From the NCBI GenBank assembly GCA_910586225.1, contig CAJUIL010000041.1, positions 1 through 27,659 of the forward strand: a DNA stretch of 27,659 nt. Reading direction: 5' to 3'. The position numbers were made by a program, and so were the translations under genes. This DNA comes from an uncultured Eubacterium sp. (GTDB taxonomy: Bacteria > Bacillota > Clostridia > Lachnospirales > Lachnospiraceae). Of this stretch, positions 15,760-23,212 are shown one piece after another (position 1 is the stretch's first letter; every line of letters starts with the position of its first letter). The notes under the pieces were generated by a model that had not been told where the DNA came from, did no database searches, and worked only from the letters and a program-made list of their open reading frames with translations.

Positions 15760-15969
15760 TTATGGGACAGGATCATAACCGCCTTTTGAAAAAGGATTGC
15801 AGCGCAAAATTCTCCATCCGGCCAAAAGTCCGCCCTTTATGGGTCCATGCTTACTGACAGCTTCCAGTGCGTAATCTGAGCATGATGGAAAATAAGGACA
15901 TTTCACAGTTTTCATCGGCGATAAATACCTTTTATAAAATTTGATACCTAAAATTATTATCTTTTTCAA
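15760..15969 (-). CDS. yidD: Membrane protein insertion efficiency factor YidD
   Basis: This small 69-residue protein of the YidD family is thought to help YidC-dependent insertion at the inner face of the membrane. The conserved blocks are all present: FYKRYLSPMK, the cysteine signature CPYFPSCSDYALEAV (24-38), GLLAGWRILRCNPFSKGGYDPVP (47-69). The start is TTG 15969, whose bases overlap the rnpA stop in a TTGA junction. Translation is therefore probably coupled to rnpA, as no good ribosome binding site is visible. It ends 12 nt before yidC. Confidence 0.95.
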   Translation of the reverse strand: MKKIIILGIKFYKRYLSPMKTVKCPYFPSCSDYALEAVSKHGPIKGGLLAGWRILRCNPFSKGGYDPVP

Positions 15970-16319
15970 TTTTTACCATCTTCTTTTTTTATAATCTTGT
16001 GAAGACCTCCAAGATGCAGAAGCGCACTTTCTGTATCCCAATAAGAAATACCTTTTGCTGAAGTCCTGACAATAACAACAATGTCCAAGCCAGCTTGAAA
16101 CAAAGGCTCCTGCAGTCTGTAAGCTTCCTTAACCAATCGTTTTAACCGATGTCTGACAATACTGTTTCCAACCTTCTTACTCACAGAAATGCCAATTCTG
16201 TTGCATTCGGTTTCATTTTCCAAAATATACATAACAAGATAGCGGTTTGCATAAGACTTTCCTTCTCTGTATACCTTTTGAAAATCAGAATTTTTTTTTA
16301 ACGATTCAGAAAATTTCAT
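15966..16319 (-). CDS. rnpA: Ribonuclease P protein component
   Basis: RnpA is the protein cofactor of RNase P, which trims tRNA 5' leaders. The 117-residue protein begins MKFSESLKKNSDFQKVYREGKS, contains the FVxR-type strand YLVMYIL and the RNA-contact helix VSKKVGNSIVRHRLKRLVKEAYR, and ends in a Lys-rich tail. The hallmark RNR motif reads RHR here, with His in place of Asn. The ATG has GGAAGGGA just upstream. It is separated from rpmH by 140 nt with a probable attenuating hairpin between them, and overlaps yidD by 4 nt. Confidence 0.96.
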   Translation of the reverse strand: MKFSESLKKNSDFQKVYREGKSYANRYLVMYILENETECNRIGISVSKKVGNSIVRHRLKRLVKEAYRLQEPLFQAGLDIVVIVRTSAKGISYWDTESALLHLGGLHKIIKKEDGKN

Positions 16320-16441
16320 GGTCCCTTCCTAAACTCAGACGTTTCTCCTACTCCTTGCAAAAAACGGCTATTTCTATGGAATTTTTTCAACAGCGTTCAT
16401 TTTTAAAAATAACCGTTTTATCACAAAATAATAAGAAGAAA

Positions 16442-16460
16442 GACCACAAAAGATGTGGCC
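16442..16460 (-). terminator. Hairpin after rpmH, possible attenuator before rnpA
   Basis: On the minus strand GGCCACA/TGTGGTC pair (one G-U) around a 5-nt loop, followed by TTTCTTCTTATT. The hairpin touches the rpmH stop codon. Because rnpA lies downstream without an evident promoter, partial termination that lowers rnpA relative to rpmH is plausible. Confidence 0.5.
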
Positions 16461-16594
16461 TATGCTGATAACTTCTTTCTTCCTTTTAATCTTCTGGCAG
16501 CCAATACCTTTCTTCCGCCCTTTGAACTCATTCTCTTTCTGAAGCCATGCACCTTCGATCTATGTCTCTTATTTGGCTGAAATGTCATCTTCAT
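16460..16594 (-). CDS. rpmH: 50S ribosomal protein L34
   Basis: A 44-residue, extremely basic protein of the large ribosomal subunit: MKMTFQPNKRHRSKVHGF, then RKRMSSKGGRKVLAARRLKGRKKLSA. This is the standard Firmicutes L34 form and length. GAGGAGG lies about 10 nt before the chosen ATG 16594; a second in-frame ATG at 16588 would drop two residues usually present. It is the first gene of the left-hand operon and is divergent from dnaA, as in other Firmicutes. Confidence 0.97.
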   Translation of the reverse strand: MKMTFQPNKRHRSKVHGFRKRMSSKGGRKVLAARRLKGRKKLSA

Positions 16595-16647
16595 ACTACA
16601 TGCACCTCCTCTATGCAAATCCTATTTATTGAAAAAATACCATTACA

Positions 16648-16675
16648 ATTATAACAAAAAAATCTCGCAAGTCAA
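16648..16675 (-). promoter_or_regulatory. Promoter of rpmH operon
   Basis: On the minus strand TTGACT (16670-16675) and TATAAT (16648-16653) are 16 nt apart, with an extended -10 TG dinucleotide. The leader is about 50 nt. It lies next to the DnaA box cluster, so DnaA may influence it. Confidence 0.8.
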
Positions 16676-16752
16676 GAAAAACCTTATCTTTTTATCATTT
16701 TTTTATAAAAATTTCAATCGCTTGTCCTCATCCACCCAGATTCACGAAAAAG

Positions 16753-16871
16753 TTATCCACATTTTAATTATCAACAAAAACTTATACACATACTTATCCA
16801 CATATTTTCAGCCATTTTCACAAAAAATGTTGATTTTAAAGGCTTTTAGCAGACTGAAGTACTGTGGATAA
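16753..16871. other. oriC part 1: DnaA box cluster upstream of dnaA
   Basis: Perfect DnaA boxes TTATCCACA are at 16753-16761 and 16794-16802 (plus) and TGTGGATAA at 16863-16871 (minus orientation). A one-mismatch box TTATACACA is at 16782-16790. The intergenic region 16595-17091 holds no credible gene. With the second cluster after dnaA this gives the bipartite origin layout known from Bacillus. Confidence 0.9.
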
Positions 16872-17005
16872 CTTCTGAAAGAAACGAAGATCCTGGGTTT
16901 GAATCTGTGAATAAGGCACCATTTTACACATCCCTAAAAAGTGCTGCTTTTCCATTTTAGACATTTTGTCCACTTCAGACTCACACTTTTTATCTGAAGA
17001 TTTCA

Positions 17006-17034
17006 TTGCTAATTTCGTCATTTTGGTTTATGAT
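17006..17034 (+). promoter_or_regulatory. Candidate dnaA promoter
   Basis: TTGCTA (17006-17011) and TATGAT (17029-17034) are separated by 17 nt. The leader to the ATG at 17092 is about 50 nt. It is downstream of the DnaA box cluster, consistent with autoregulation by DnaA. Confidence 0.6.
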
Positions 17035-17091
17035 ATATAGTGTGGCTTTTATCTGCTTTTTTAGAATGTATGAATATGACGGAGAAATGAT

Positions 17092-18450
17092 ATGATAGTT
17101 GAGGAAAAATGGCAAGAAATATTATTAACAGTTAAAGAAGAGTATGAACTTTCCAATGTCGTTTTTGATTCCTGGATACAACCATTGGAAATTTTTCGGA
17201 TAGAAGGCGAAAAAATCTATATTCTCGCCCCTCCGGAGCAAATCGCATTAAATTATATCACAAAAAAATATCTGACTCCATTGAAAGTCGTGATAGCTGA
17301 AGTGACAGGAGTTGATTATGAAATTGAGTTCATTTTACCTGAAGACGCAAAAAAAATGAAACCAGCCAAATCAACCGCACTTTCAGAGGATTCTGCCGTT
17401 CATAAAAACCATGACCTGAATCCAAACTATACATTTGATACTTTCGTAGTTGGCAGCAATAATAAGCTTGCACATACAATTTCTCTTGTAGTTGCAGAAG
17501 AAGCTGAAAATCCCGCAAAGCAGTACAATCCGCTGTTTTTATGGGGCGGCGTAGGATTGGGGAAAACCCATTTGATGCATTCCATCGCTCACCACATACT
17601 TGCCAACCATCCGAAGCTAAAAATACAATACGTACCTTCAGAGGTATTTACAAATGAAGTCATCGACGCCATCCGAAACGGCAGCAACTCGCAGATCAAT
17701 GCCATTCGAGACAAATACCGGAACGTCGATATACTTTTAATAGATGATATTCAATTTATAATAGGAAAAGACCGGACACAGGAAGAATTTTTCAATACGT
17801 TTAACGTCCTGTATAACGCCGGCAAACAAATCGTCGTTTCAAGCGATAAACCGCCAAAAGAAATGACAACGCTGGAGGAACGCTTTCGTTCCAGGTTCCA
17901 ATGGGGCTGTATGGCCGATATCGGATCTCCGGATTACGAAACACGTATGGCTATCTTGCGGCGCAAGGAAGAAATGGACAATATCAAATTTGACGATGAA
18001 ATCATTAAATACATAGCTACGAACATTAAGTCAAATATCCGGGAGCTGGAAGGCGCATTAAACCGCCTGATGGCTTTTTCGCGTTTGACAAATGCAGAGC
18101 TTACGATCGATACGGCAAAAGAACAGCTGGAAAGCATTATCAATCCGGATATGCACCGGGAAATCACACCTCAGCTTATTATTGAAATCGTAGCGGAGCA
18201 TTTTCAAAAAACACCACAGCAGCTCATTTCAAAATCAAGAAGCAGCGATATCGTAAGGCCACGCCAAATCGCTATGTATTTATGTAAAAATATGACCGGC
18301 GCTTCCCTTGCCGGAATCGGAGAGATTTTAGGCGGACGTGACCATTCTACCATCATTCATGGTATTGAAAAAATTGAAGCCGAATACCAAAACAGCACGA
18401 CTACGCAAAACCTGATCGAAACTATACGCAAAAAGATCAATCCGAACTAA
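17092..18450 (+). CDS. dnaA: Chromosomal replication initiator DnaA
   Basis: DnaA is the AAA+ initiator that binds DnaA boxes and melts oriC. At 452 residues it has domain I (1-80, with DSWIQPLEIF), a short linker (85-112), and the AAA+ domain starting at YTFDTFVVGSNNKLAH. The AAA+ domain has Walker A GGVGLGKT (152-159), Walker B LLIDDIQF (215-222), sensor I region VVSSDKPPKEM (248-258) and the EERFRSRFQWG arginine-finger box (262-272). The C-terminal DNA-binding domain (about 355-452) has the signature GGRDHSTIIHG (414-424) contacting the box. GGAG lies 7 nt before the ATG. It is flanked on both sides by DnaA boxes. Confidence 0.98.
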   Translation: MIVEEKWQEILLTVKEEYELSNVVFDSWIQPLEIFRIEGEKIYILAPPEQIALNYITKKYLTPLKVVIAEVTGVDYEIEFILPEDAKKMKPAKSTALSEDSAVHKNHDLNPNYTFDTFVVGSNNKLAHTISLVVAEEAENPAKQYNPLFLWGGVGLGKTHLMHSIAHHILANHPKLKIQYVPSEVFTNEVIDAIRNGSNSQINAIRDKYRNVDILLIDDIQFIIGKDRTQEEFFNTFNVLYNAGKQIVVSSDKPPKEMTTLEERFRSRFQWGCMADIGSPDYETRMAILRRKEEMDNIKFDDEIIKYIATNIKSNIRELEGALNRLMAFSRLTNAELTIDTAKEQLESIINPDMHREITPQLIIEIVAEHFQKTPQQLISKSRSSDIVRPRQIAMYLCKNMTGASLAGIGEILGGRDHSTIIHGIEKIEAEYQNSTTTQNLIETIRKKINPN

Positions 18451-18794
18451 GAATACGCTGTTTTTCCCACTATCAGGATAAAATCTTATGGATTTATCCA
18501 CAGTTATCCACAAAAAAATGTGGATAACTGTGGATAACCCTGGTATTTTTTGTTAATACTATGGGATAACCATTATTTTTATGCGCAGCGAATTTTTAAC
18601 AGATTTTCCACACTTCAGTTATAAACATATTATCAAGCAGCTCACGTAAGGTTGTTCACGTAGTTTTAAGCTGCTGTTTATCCATAATTTTAAGGGCTTA
18701 CAGTACTTTTTCACTTTTACACAGCCCCTATGATTACTATTACGAAGTAATATTTATATTATTTATAAGATTCACCCCGAAAGGAGTTATACAC
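18451..18794. other. oriC part 2: dnaA-dnaN intergenic origin region
   Basis: This holds four perfect DnaA boxes: TTATCCACA at 18494-18502 and 18504-18512, and the reverse form at 18519-18527 and 18529-18537. A near-match TTATCCATA lies at 18678-18686. AT-rich DNA follows the cluster (about 18543-18560 and 18735-18772) and could be the unwinding element; its exact position cannot be fixed by eye. No gene is present. A short inverted repeat TATTAC-GAA-GTAATA lies at 18738-18752 in front of dnaN. No clear dnaN promoter was identified. Confidence 0.88.
18494..18537. repeat. Perfect 19-bp-arm palindrome made of four DnaA boxes
   Basis: Two directly repeated boxes separated by one G are mirrored exactly by two inverted boxes, with a six-A centre (18513-18518). 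The arms are 19 bp and fully complementary. Confidence 0.95.
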
Positions 18795-19907
18795 ATGAAG
18801 CTGATTTGTTCAAAAGTGAATTTACTTTACGGCGTAAATATTGCAATAAAAGCAGTTCCAACAAGAACGACAATGCCTATTCTGGAATGTATCTTAATCG
18901 ACGCTTCAGGTGAAAGCATCAAGCTTATTGCAAACGATATGGAGCTTGGTATCGAGACAGTGATTGAAGGTACCATAGAAGAACCAGGTATTATTGCGTT
19001 AGATGCAAAAATTTTCTCAGAAATCGTCCGGAAGCTTCCGGATAATGATATTATTATCACATCGGATGAAAAATTAAAAACAACGATATTATGTGAAAAA
19101 GCAAAATTTAATATTATAGGAAAGTCAGGAGAAGATTTTTCTTATTTACCAGATATTGAAAAGAATCAACCAGTATCGATCACACAGTTTACATTAAAAG
19201 AAGTTATCAGGCAAACAATTTTTTCCATTGCTGATAATGATACAAATAAATTAATGACAGGAGAGCTGTTTGAAATTCATGAGAATAAGCTGAAGGTTGT
19301 TTCTCTAGACGGTCACCGGATATCTATTCGCAATATTGAGCTAAAGCAAAGCTGCGAGGATAAAAAAGTTATTGTTCCAGGAAAAGCATTACAGGAAATC
19401 AGTAAAATATTGCCAGGATCATCTGAAGAGTTTGTTGATATCTTTATTACGGATAATCATATTATATTTGAATTTGAAAGAACGACAGTTGTTTCCAGAT
19501 TGATCGACGGGGAATATTTTAAGATCGAACAGATGGTTTCTTCAGCTTATGAAACAAAAATCAGGATTAAAAAACGAGAATTGCTGGAATGTATTGACCG
19601 GGCGACGCTCCTTGTAAAGGAAGGGGATAAAAAACCGATCATTATGGACATCACAGATACTTCCATGGAGCTGCAGATATCTTCTGTGATAGGATCAATG
19701 GATGAAAATATCGAAATAGAGAAAGAAGGCGGCGATATTATGATAGGATTTAACCCAAAATTTTTTATTGACGCTCTTCGTGTCATTGATGAAGAAGAAA
19801 TCACATTGTATATGGTAAATGCAAAAGCGCCATGTTACATTCGGGATGATCATGACAATTATGTTTATTTAATCCTTCCAGTAAATTTTAATTCTGCAGC
19901 ACGCTAG
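18795..19907 (+). CDS. dnaN: DNA polymerase III beta subunit (sliding clamp)
   Basis: This is the ring-shaped processivity clamp that tethers DNA polymerase III and docks repair factors. The 370 residues cover three clamp domains. Recognisable features are the N-terminal MKLICSKVNLLYGVNIAIKAVPTRTTMPILECILI, the central LMTGELFEIHENKLKVVSLDGHRISIR block (about 154-180) and the C-terminal pocket region ending APCYIRDDHDNYVYLILPV. AAAGGAG lies 8 nt before the ATG. Position directly after the origin boxes is standard. The reading frame is uninterrupted. Confidence 0.98.
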   Translation: MKLICSKVNLLYGVNIAIKAVPTRTTMPILECILIDASGESIKLIANDMELGIETVIEGTIEEPGIIALDAKIFSEIVRKLPDNDIIITSDEKLKTTILCEKAKFNIIGKSGEDFSYLPDIEKNQPVSITQFTLKEVIRQTIFSIADNDTNKLMTGELFEIHENKLKVVSLDGHRISIRNIELKQSCEDKKVIVPGKALQEISKILPGSSEEFVDIFITDNHIIFEFERTTVVSRLIDGEYFKIEQMVSSAYETKIRIKKRELLECIDRATLLVKEGDKKPIIMDITDTSMELQISSVIGSMDENIEIEKEGGDIMIGFNPKFFIDALRVIDEEEITLYMVNAKAPCYIRDDHDNYVYLILPVNFNSAAR

Positions 19908-19934
19908 CGGCAAGCGTTTGCGAAAGAGGGCATT

Positions 19935-20144
19935 ATGAAAACAGTAAAAATAAAAGATGAATTTATTAAGCTTGGCCAAGCAATGAAGCTGGGCGGAATG
20001 GTTGGGTCAGGTGTAGAAGCTAAAATTGTCATTCAGGGTGGCGAAGTCACCTTGAACGGTAAAACAGAACTTCAGCGCGGCAAAAAACTGCATAATGGAG
20101 ATGTTGTCTCATATAATGGGGAGACAATCCAAATATCACAATGA
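19935..20144 (+). CDS. S4-domain RNA-binding protein (YaaA/RlbA-like)
   Basis: A 69-residue single S4 domain: FIKLGQAMKLGGMVGSGVEAK, then IQGGEVTLNGKTELQRGKKL and HNGDVV. The family lies between dnaN and recF in most Firmicutes. Bacillus YaaA (RlbA) has been connected with ribosome assembly, but the function here is inferred only from family. It starts 27 nt after dnaN with AAGAGGG upstream, and its TGA overlaps the recF ATG in ATGA, so recF is probably translationally coupled. Confidence 0.93.
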   Translation: MKTVKIKDEFIKLGQAMKLGGMVGSGVEAKIVIQGGEVTLNGKTELQRGKKLHNGDVVSYNGETIQISQ

Positions 20145-21232
20145 GGATAAAATCCATTGAATTGAAAAATTTTCGTAATTATGAAGAACTGCAGCTTGCG
20201 TTTTCTGATGGAACGAATATTTTATTTGGAGATAATGCGCAGGGAAAGACGAATGTACTGGAATCTGCCTATGTCAGCGGTACTACAAAATCGCATAAGG
20301 GCAGTAAGGATAAAGATATGATTCAATTCGGAAAGGAAGAATCTCATATCCGTACCTTTGTTAGTAAACATGACAAGGAGTATCAGATTGATATTCACCT
20401 GAAGAAAAATCGTTCCAAAGGAATTGCGGTCAATCGGGTTCCCCTTAAAAAGGCAGGCGCATTGTTTGGCATTTTAAATATGGTTTTCTTTTCACCTGAA
20501 GATCTAAATATTATTAAAAACGGCCCTTCGCAGCGCAGACGCTTTTTGGATCTGGAATTATGCCAGTTAGATAAGATCTATTTGTCTGATCTGACAAATT
20601 ATCACAGGATCTTAAACCAAAGAAATAAGCTGCTTCGGGATTTAACCTATCGTAGGGAGCTGATCGATACGCTTTCTGTTTGGGATATGCAGCTGCTTGA
20701 TTATGGACAGCGGATCATCCGACGAAGGAGCGCGTTTATCGGGGAGCTGCGTGAGATTGTATACCAGATCCATAAAAATATTTCCGGCAGCCGCGAAGAG
20801 CTAAATCTAACCTATGAGCCAAGTGTACAGGCAGGACAGTTTGAGGCAGAGCTTGCAAAAGTAAGAGATAAGGACTTAAAGTATTGTCAGACTTCAGTTG
20901 GCCCGCACAGGGATGATCTGCTGTTTCAGATTGGAGATGTGGATATCCGTACGTTTGGTTCCCAAGGACAGCAGCGTACTTCAGCATTATCGTTAAAGCT
21001 ATCGGAAATCGAACTGGTAAAGCGAAGCATTCATGATACACCGGTGCTTCTTTTAGACGATGTATTATCTGAGTTAGACAGCAGCAGGCAAAATTATCTG
21101 CTTGGGAGTATTCATGATATACAGACGATCATTACTTGTACCGGATTGGATGAATTTGTAAAAAACCGTTTTCAGATCGATCGAGTATTTGAGGTATCGA
21201 ATGGTCATGTGGAACAAAAGACAAAGCTATGA
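20141..21232 (+). CDS. recF: DNA replication and repair protein RecF
   Basis: RecF is an SMC/ABC-like ATPase that with RecO and RecR loads RecA at gaps. At 363 residues it has the N-terminal MRIKSIELKNFRNYEEL, Walker A GDNAQGKT (30-37), the FFSPEDLNIIKNGPSQRRRFLD block (116-136), the ABC signature region FGSQGQQRTSALSLKLSE (272-289) and Walker B VLLLDDVLSELD (302-313). It overlaps the S4 gene by 4 nt and precedes gyrB by 45 nt. There is no RemB/YaaB-type gene between recF and gyrB, unlike Bacillus. Confidence 0.97.
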   Translation: MRIKSIELKNFRNYEELQLAFSDGTNILFGDNAQGKTNVLESAYVSGTTKSHKGSKDKDMIQFGKEESHIRTFVSKHDKEYQIDIHLKKNRSKGIAVNRVPLKKAGALFGILNMVFFSPEDLNIIKNGPSQRRRFLDLELCQLDKIYLSDLTNYHRILNQRNKLLRDLTYRRELIDTLSVWDMQLLDYGQRIIRRRSAFIGELREIVYQIHKNISGSREELNLTYEPSVQAGQFEAELAKVRDKDLKYCQTSVGPHRDDLLFQIGDVDIRTFGSQGQQRTSALSLKLSEIELVKRSIHDTPVLLLDDVLSELDSSRQNYLLGSIHDIQTIITCTGLDEFVKNRFQIDRVFEVSNGHVEQKTKL

Positions 21233-21277
21233 CAAATGTAACTAATAACCGATGCAGAAAAATCAGGAGGATGACAT

Positions 21278-23200
21278 ATGGCTATCGAAAATAATTATGG
21301 AGCTGATCAGATCCAGATATTAGAAGGTCTGGAAGCGGTACGTAAAAGGCCGGGAATGTATATCGGGAGTACATCATCGAGAGGACTTCATCATCTTGTC
21401 TATGAAATTGTGGATAATTCTGTAGATGAGGCGCTTGCAGGATATTGCAAGAACATTGAAGTCAAAATTAATCCGGATAATTCCATTACAGTCATCGACG
21501 ATGGGAGAGGCATTCCCACTGGGATCAATCAGAAAGCCGGACTTCCTGCTGTTGAGGTTGTTTTTACTGTCCTTCATGCAGGTGGAAAATTCGGAGGCGG
21601 GGGCTATAAGGTGTCCGGAGGACTGCATGGAGTTGGAGCGTCTGTTGTCAACGCTTTGTCAAATTGGCTGGAGGTGGAGATCTGTCGGGACGGGAAAGTC
21701 TATAAGCAGCGTTATGAGCGCGGAGTAACGGTTTATCCGCTGCGGGAGGAGGGGATGTGCGATCCTCAGAAAACCGGAACCAAAGTTACATTTTCGCCTG
21801 ATGGCTCGATCTTTGAAGAAACGATCTATGACTATGATACATTAAAGCAGCGTTTGCGGGAAACGGCGTTTTTAACAAAAGGGCTGCGTATTGTTTTAAA
21901 GGATAAGCGGGATAATCCGGTTCGTATGCATGAGTTCCATTATGCGGGTGGTATAAAGGAATTTGTTACTTACTTAAACCGGAGTCAGGAGTCGTTATAC
22001 CCTGAAGTAATTTATTGCGAAGGGCAGAGGGAGAACGTTATGGTAGAGGTTGCGCTGCAGCATAATGATTCTTATAACGATTCGACCTACAGCTTTGTAA
22101 ATAATATTATTACGCCTGAAGGCGGAACGCATCTGGCAGGCTTTCGAAATGCAATTACGAAAACCTTTAATTCCTATGCGCGGGCCAACAAAATATTAAA
22201 GGACAGCGATCCGCCTTTATCTGGTGAAGATATCCGGGAAGGCATGACGGCGATCATCAGCGTTAAGCTTGAAGAACCACAGTTTGAAGGACAGACAAAG
22301 CAAAAGCTAGGAAACAGCGAAGCGAGAGGAGCTGTGGATTCTGTGGTCAGCGAGCAGCTGACGTATTATCTGGAACAGAATCCGCAGGTAGCGAAGGCAA
22401 TTTGTGAAAAATCCTTATTGGCGCAGCGTGCCAGAGACGCGGCAAGGAAGGCGCGGGATCTGACACGCAGGAAAACAGCGCTGGAAAGTACCTCTTTGCC
22501 TGGGAAATTAGCAGACTGTTCAGACAGGGATCCAAAAAATTGTGAAATCTTTATCGTAGAGGGGGATTCTGCGGGTGGTTCTGCAAAAACAGCCCGAAAT
22601 CGTGCTACACAAGCGATACTGCCGCTGCGTGGTAAGATTTTGAATGTGGAAAAGGCACGTCTGGATAAGATTTACGGAAATGCTGAGATTAAGGCGATGA
22701 TTACTGCTTTCGGTACAGGGATACATGAGGATTTTGATATTAGCAGATTAAGGTATCATAAAATCATTATTATGACGGATGCCGACGTGGATGGTGCACA
22801 TATCAGTACGTTAATGCTTACATTTTTATATCGTTTTATGCCAGAGCTGATCCGCCAGGGGCATATTTATCTGGCAACGCCGCCGCTATTTAAGATTGAG
22901 AAAAATAAAAATATCTGGTATGCGTATGATGAAAAGGAGCTGGAGAGGATTTTACAGGAAATCGGACGGGATGGCAATAATAAAATACAGCGGTATAAGG
23001 GTCTTGGGGAGATGGATTCTGACCAGCTGTGGGAAACGACGATGGACCCGGAAAAACGTGTTTTAAAAAGAGTCATGATAGACGACGAGAATACTTCTGC
23101 CGTTGATCTGACATTTACTACCTTAATGGGCGACAAAGTAGAGCCTAGACGGGAATTTATAGAGGAAAACGCACCAAAGGTTCAGAATTTGGATATTTAG
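21278..23200 (+). CDS. gyrB: DNA gyrase subunit B
   Basis: GyrB is the ATPase subunit of gyrase, which introduces negative supercoils. The 640-residue length is standard for Firmicutes. The GHKL ATPase domain has EIVDNSVDEALAG with the catalytic Glu at 43, DDGRGIP, and the ATP-lid GGGGYKVSGGLHGVGASVVNAL. The transducer domain has QTKQKLGNSEARGAVDS. The TOPRIM domain has EGDSAGGSA (starting at E428) and the metal-binding TDADVDGAHI (D501, D503, D505). The C-terminus has RYKGLGEMD and LMGDKVEPRREFIEENA. AGGAGG lies 7 nt before the ATG. It is 12 nt upstream of gyrA and probably co-transcribed. Confidence 0.98.
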   Translation: MAIENNYGADQIQILEGLEAVRKRPGMYIGSTSSRGLHHLVYEIVDNSVDEALAGYCKNIEVKINPDNSITVIDDGRGIPTGINQKAGLPAVEVVFTVLHAGGKFGGGGYKVSGGLHGVGASVVNALSNWLEVEICRDGKVYKQRYERGVTVYPLREEGMCDPQKTGTKVTFSPDGSIFEETIYDYDTLKQRLRETAFLTKGLRIVLKDKRDNPVRMHEFHYAGGIKEFVTYLNRSQESLYPEVIYCEGQRENVMVEVALQHNDSYNDSTYSFVNNIITPEGGTHLAGFRNAITKTFNSYARANKILKDSDPPLSGEDIREGMTAIISVKLEEPQFEGQTKQKLGNSEARGAVDSVVSEQLTYYLEQNPQVAKAICEKSLLAQRARDAARKARDLTRRKTALESTSLPGKLADCSDRDPKNCEIFIVEGDSAGGSAKTARNRATQAILPLRGKILNVEKARLDKIYGNAEIKAMITAFGTGIHEDFDISRLRYHKIIIMTDADVDGAHISTLMLTFLYRFMPELIRQGHIYLATPPLFKIEKNKNIWYAYDEKELERILQEIGRDGNNKIQRYKGLGEMDSDQLWETTMDPEKRVLKRVMIDDENTSAVDLTFTTLMGDKVEPRREFIEENAPKVQNLDI

Positions 23201-23212
23201 GGGGTAAATTAA

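Noticed and set aside
16836..17021. 61-residue minus-strand frame between rpmH and dnaA
   Set aside because: No ribosome binding site; it overlaps a DnaA box and the dnaA promoter region.
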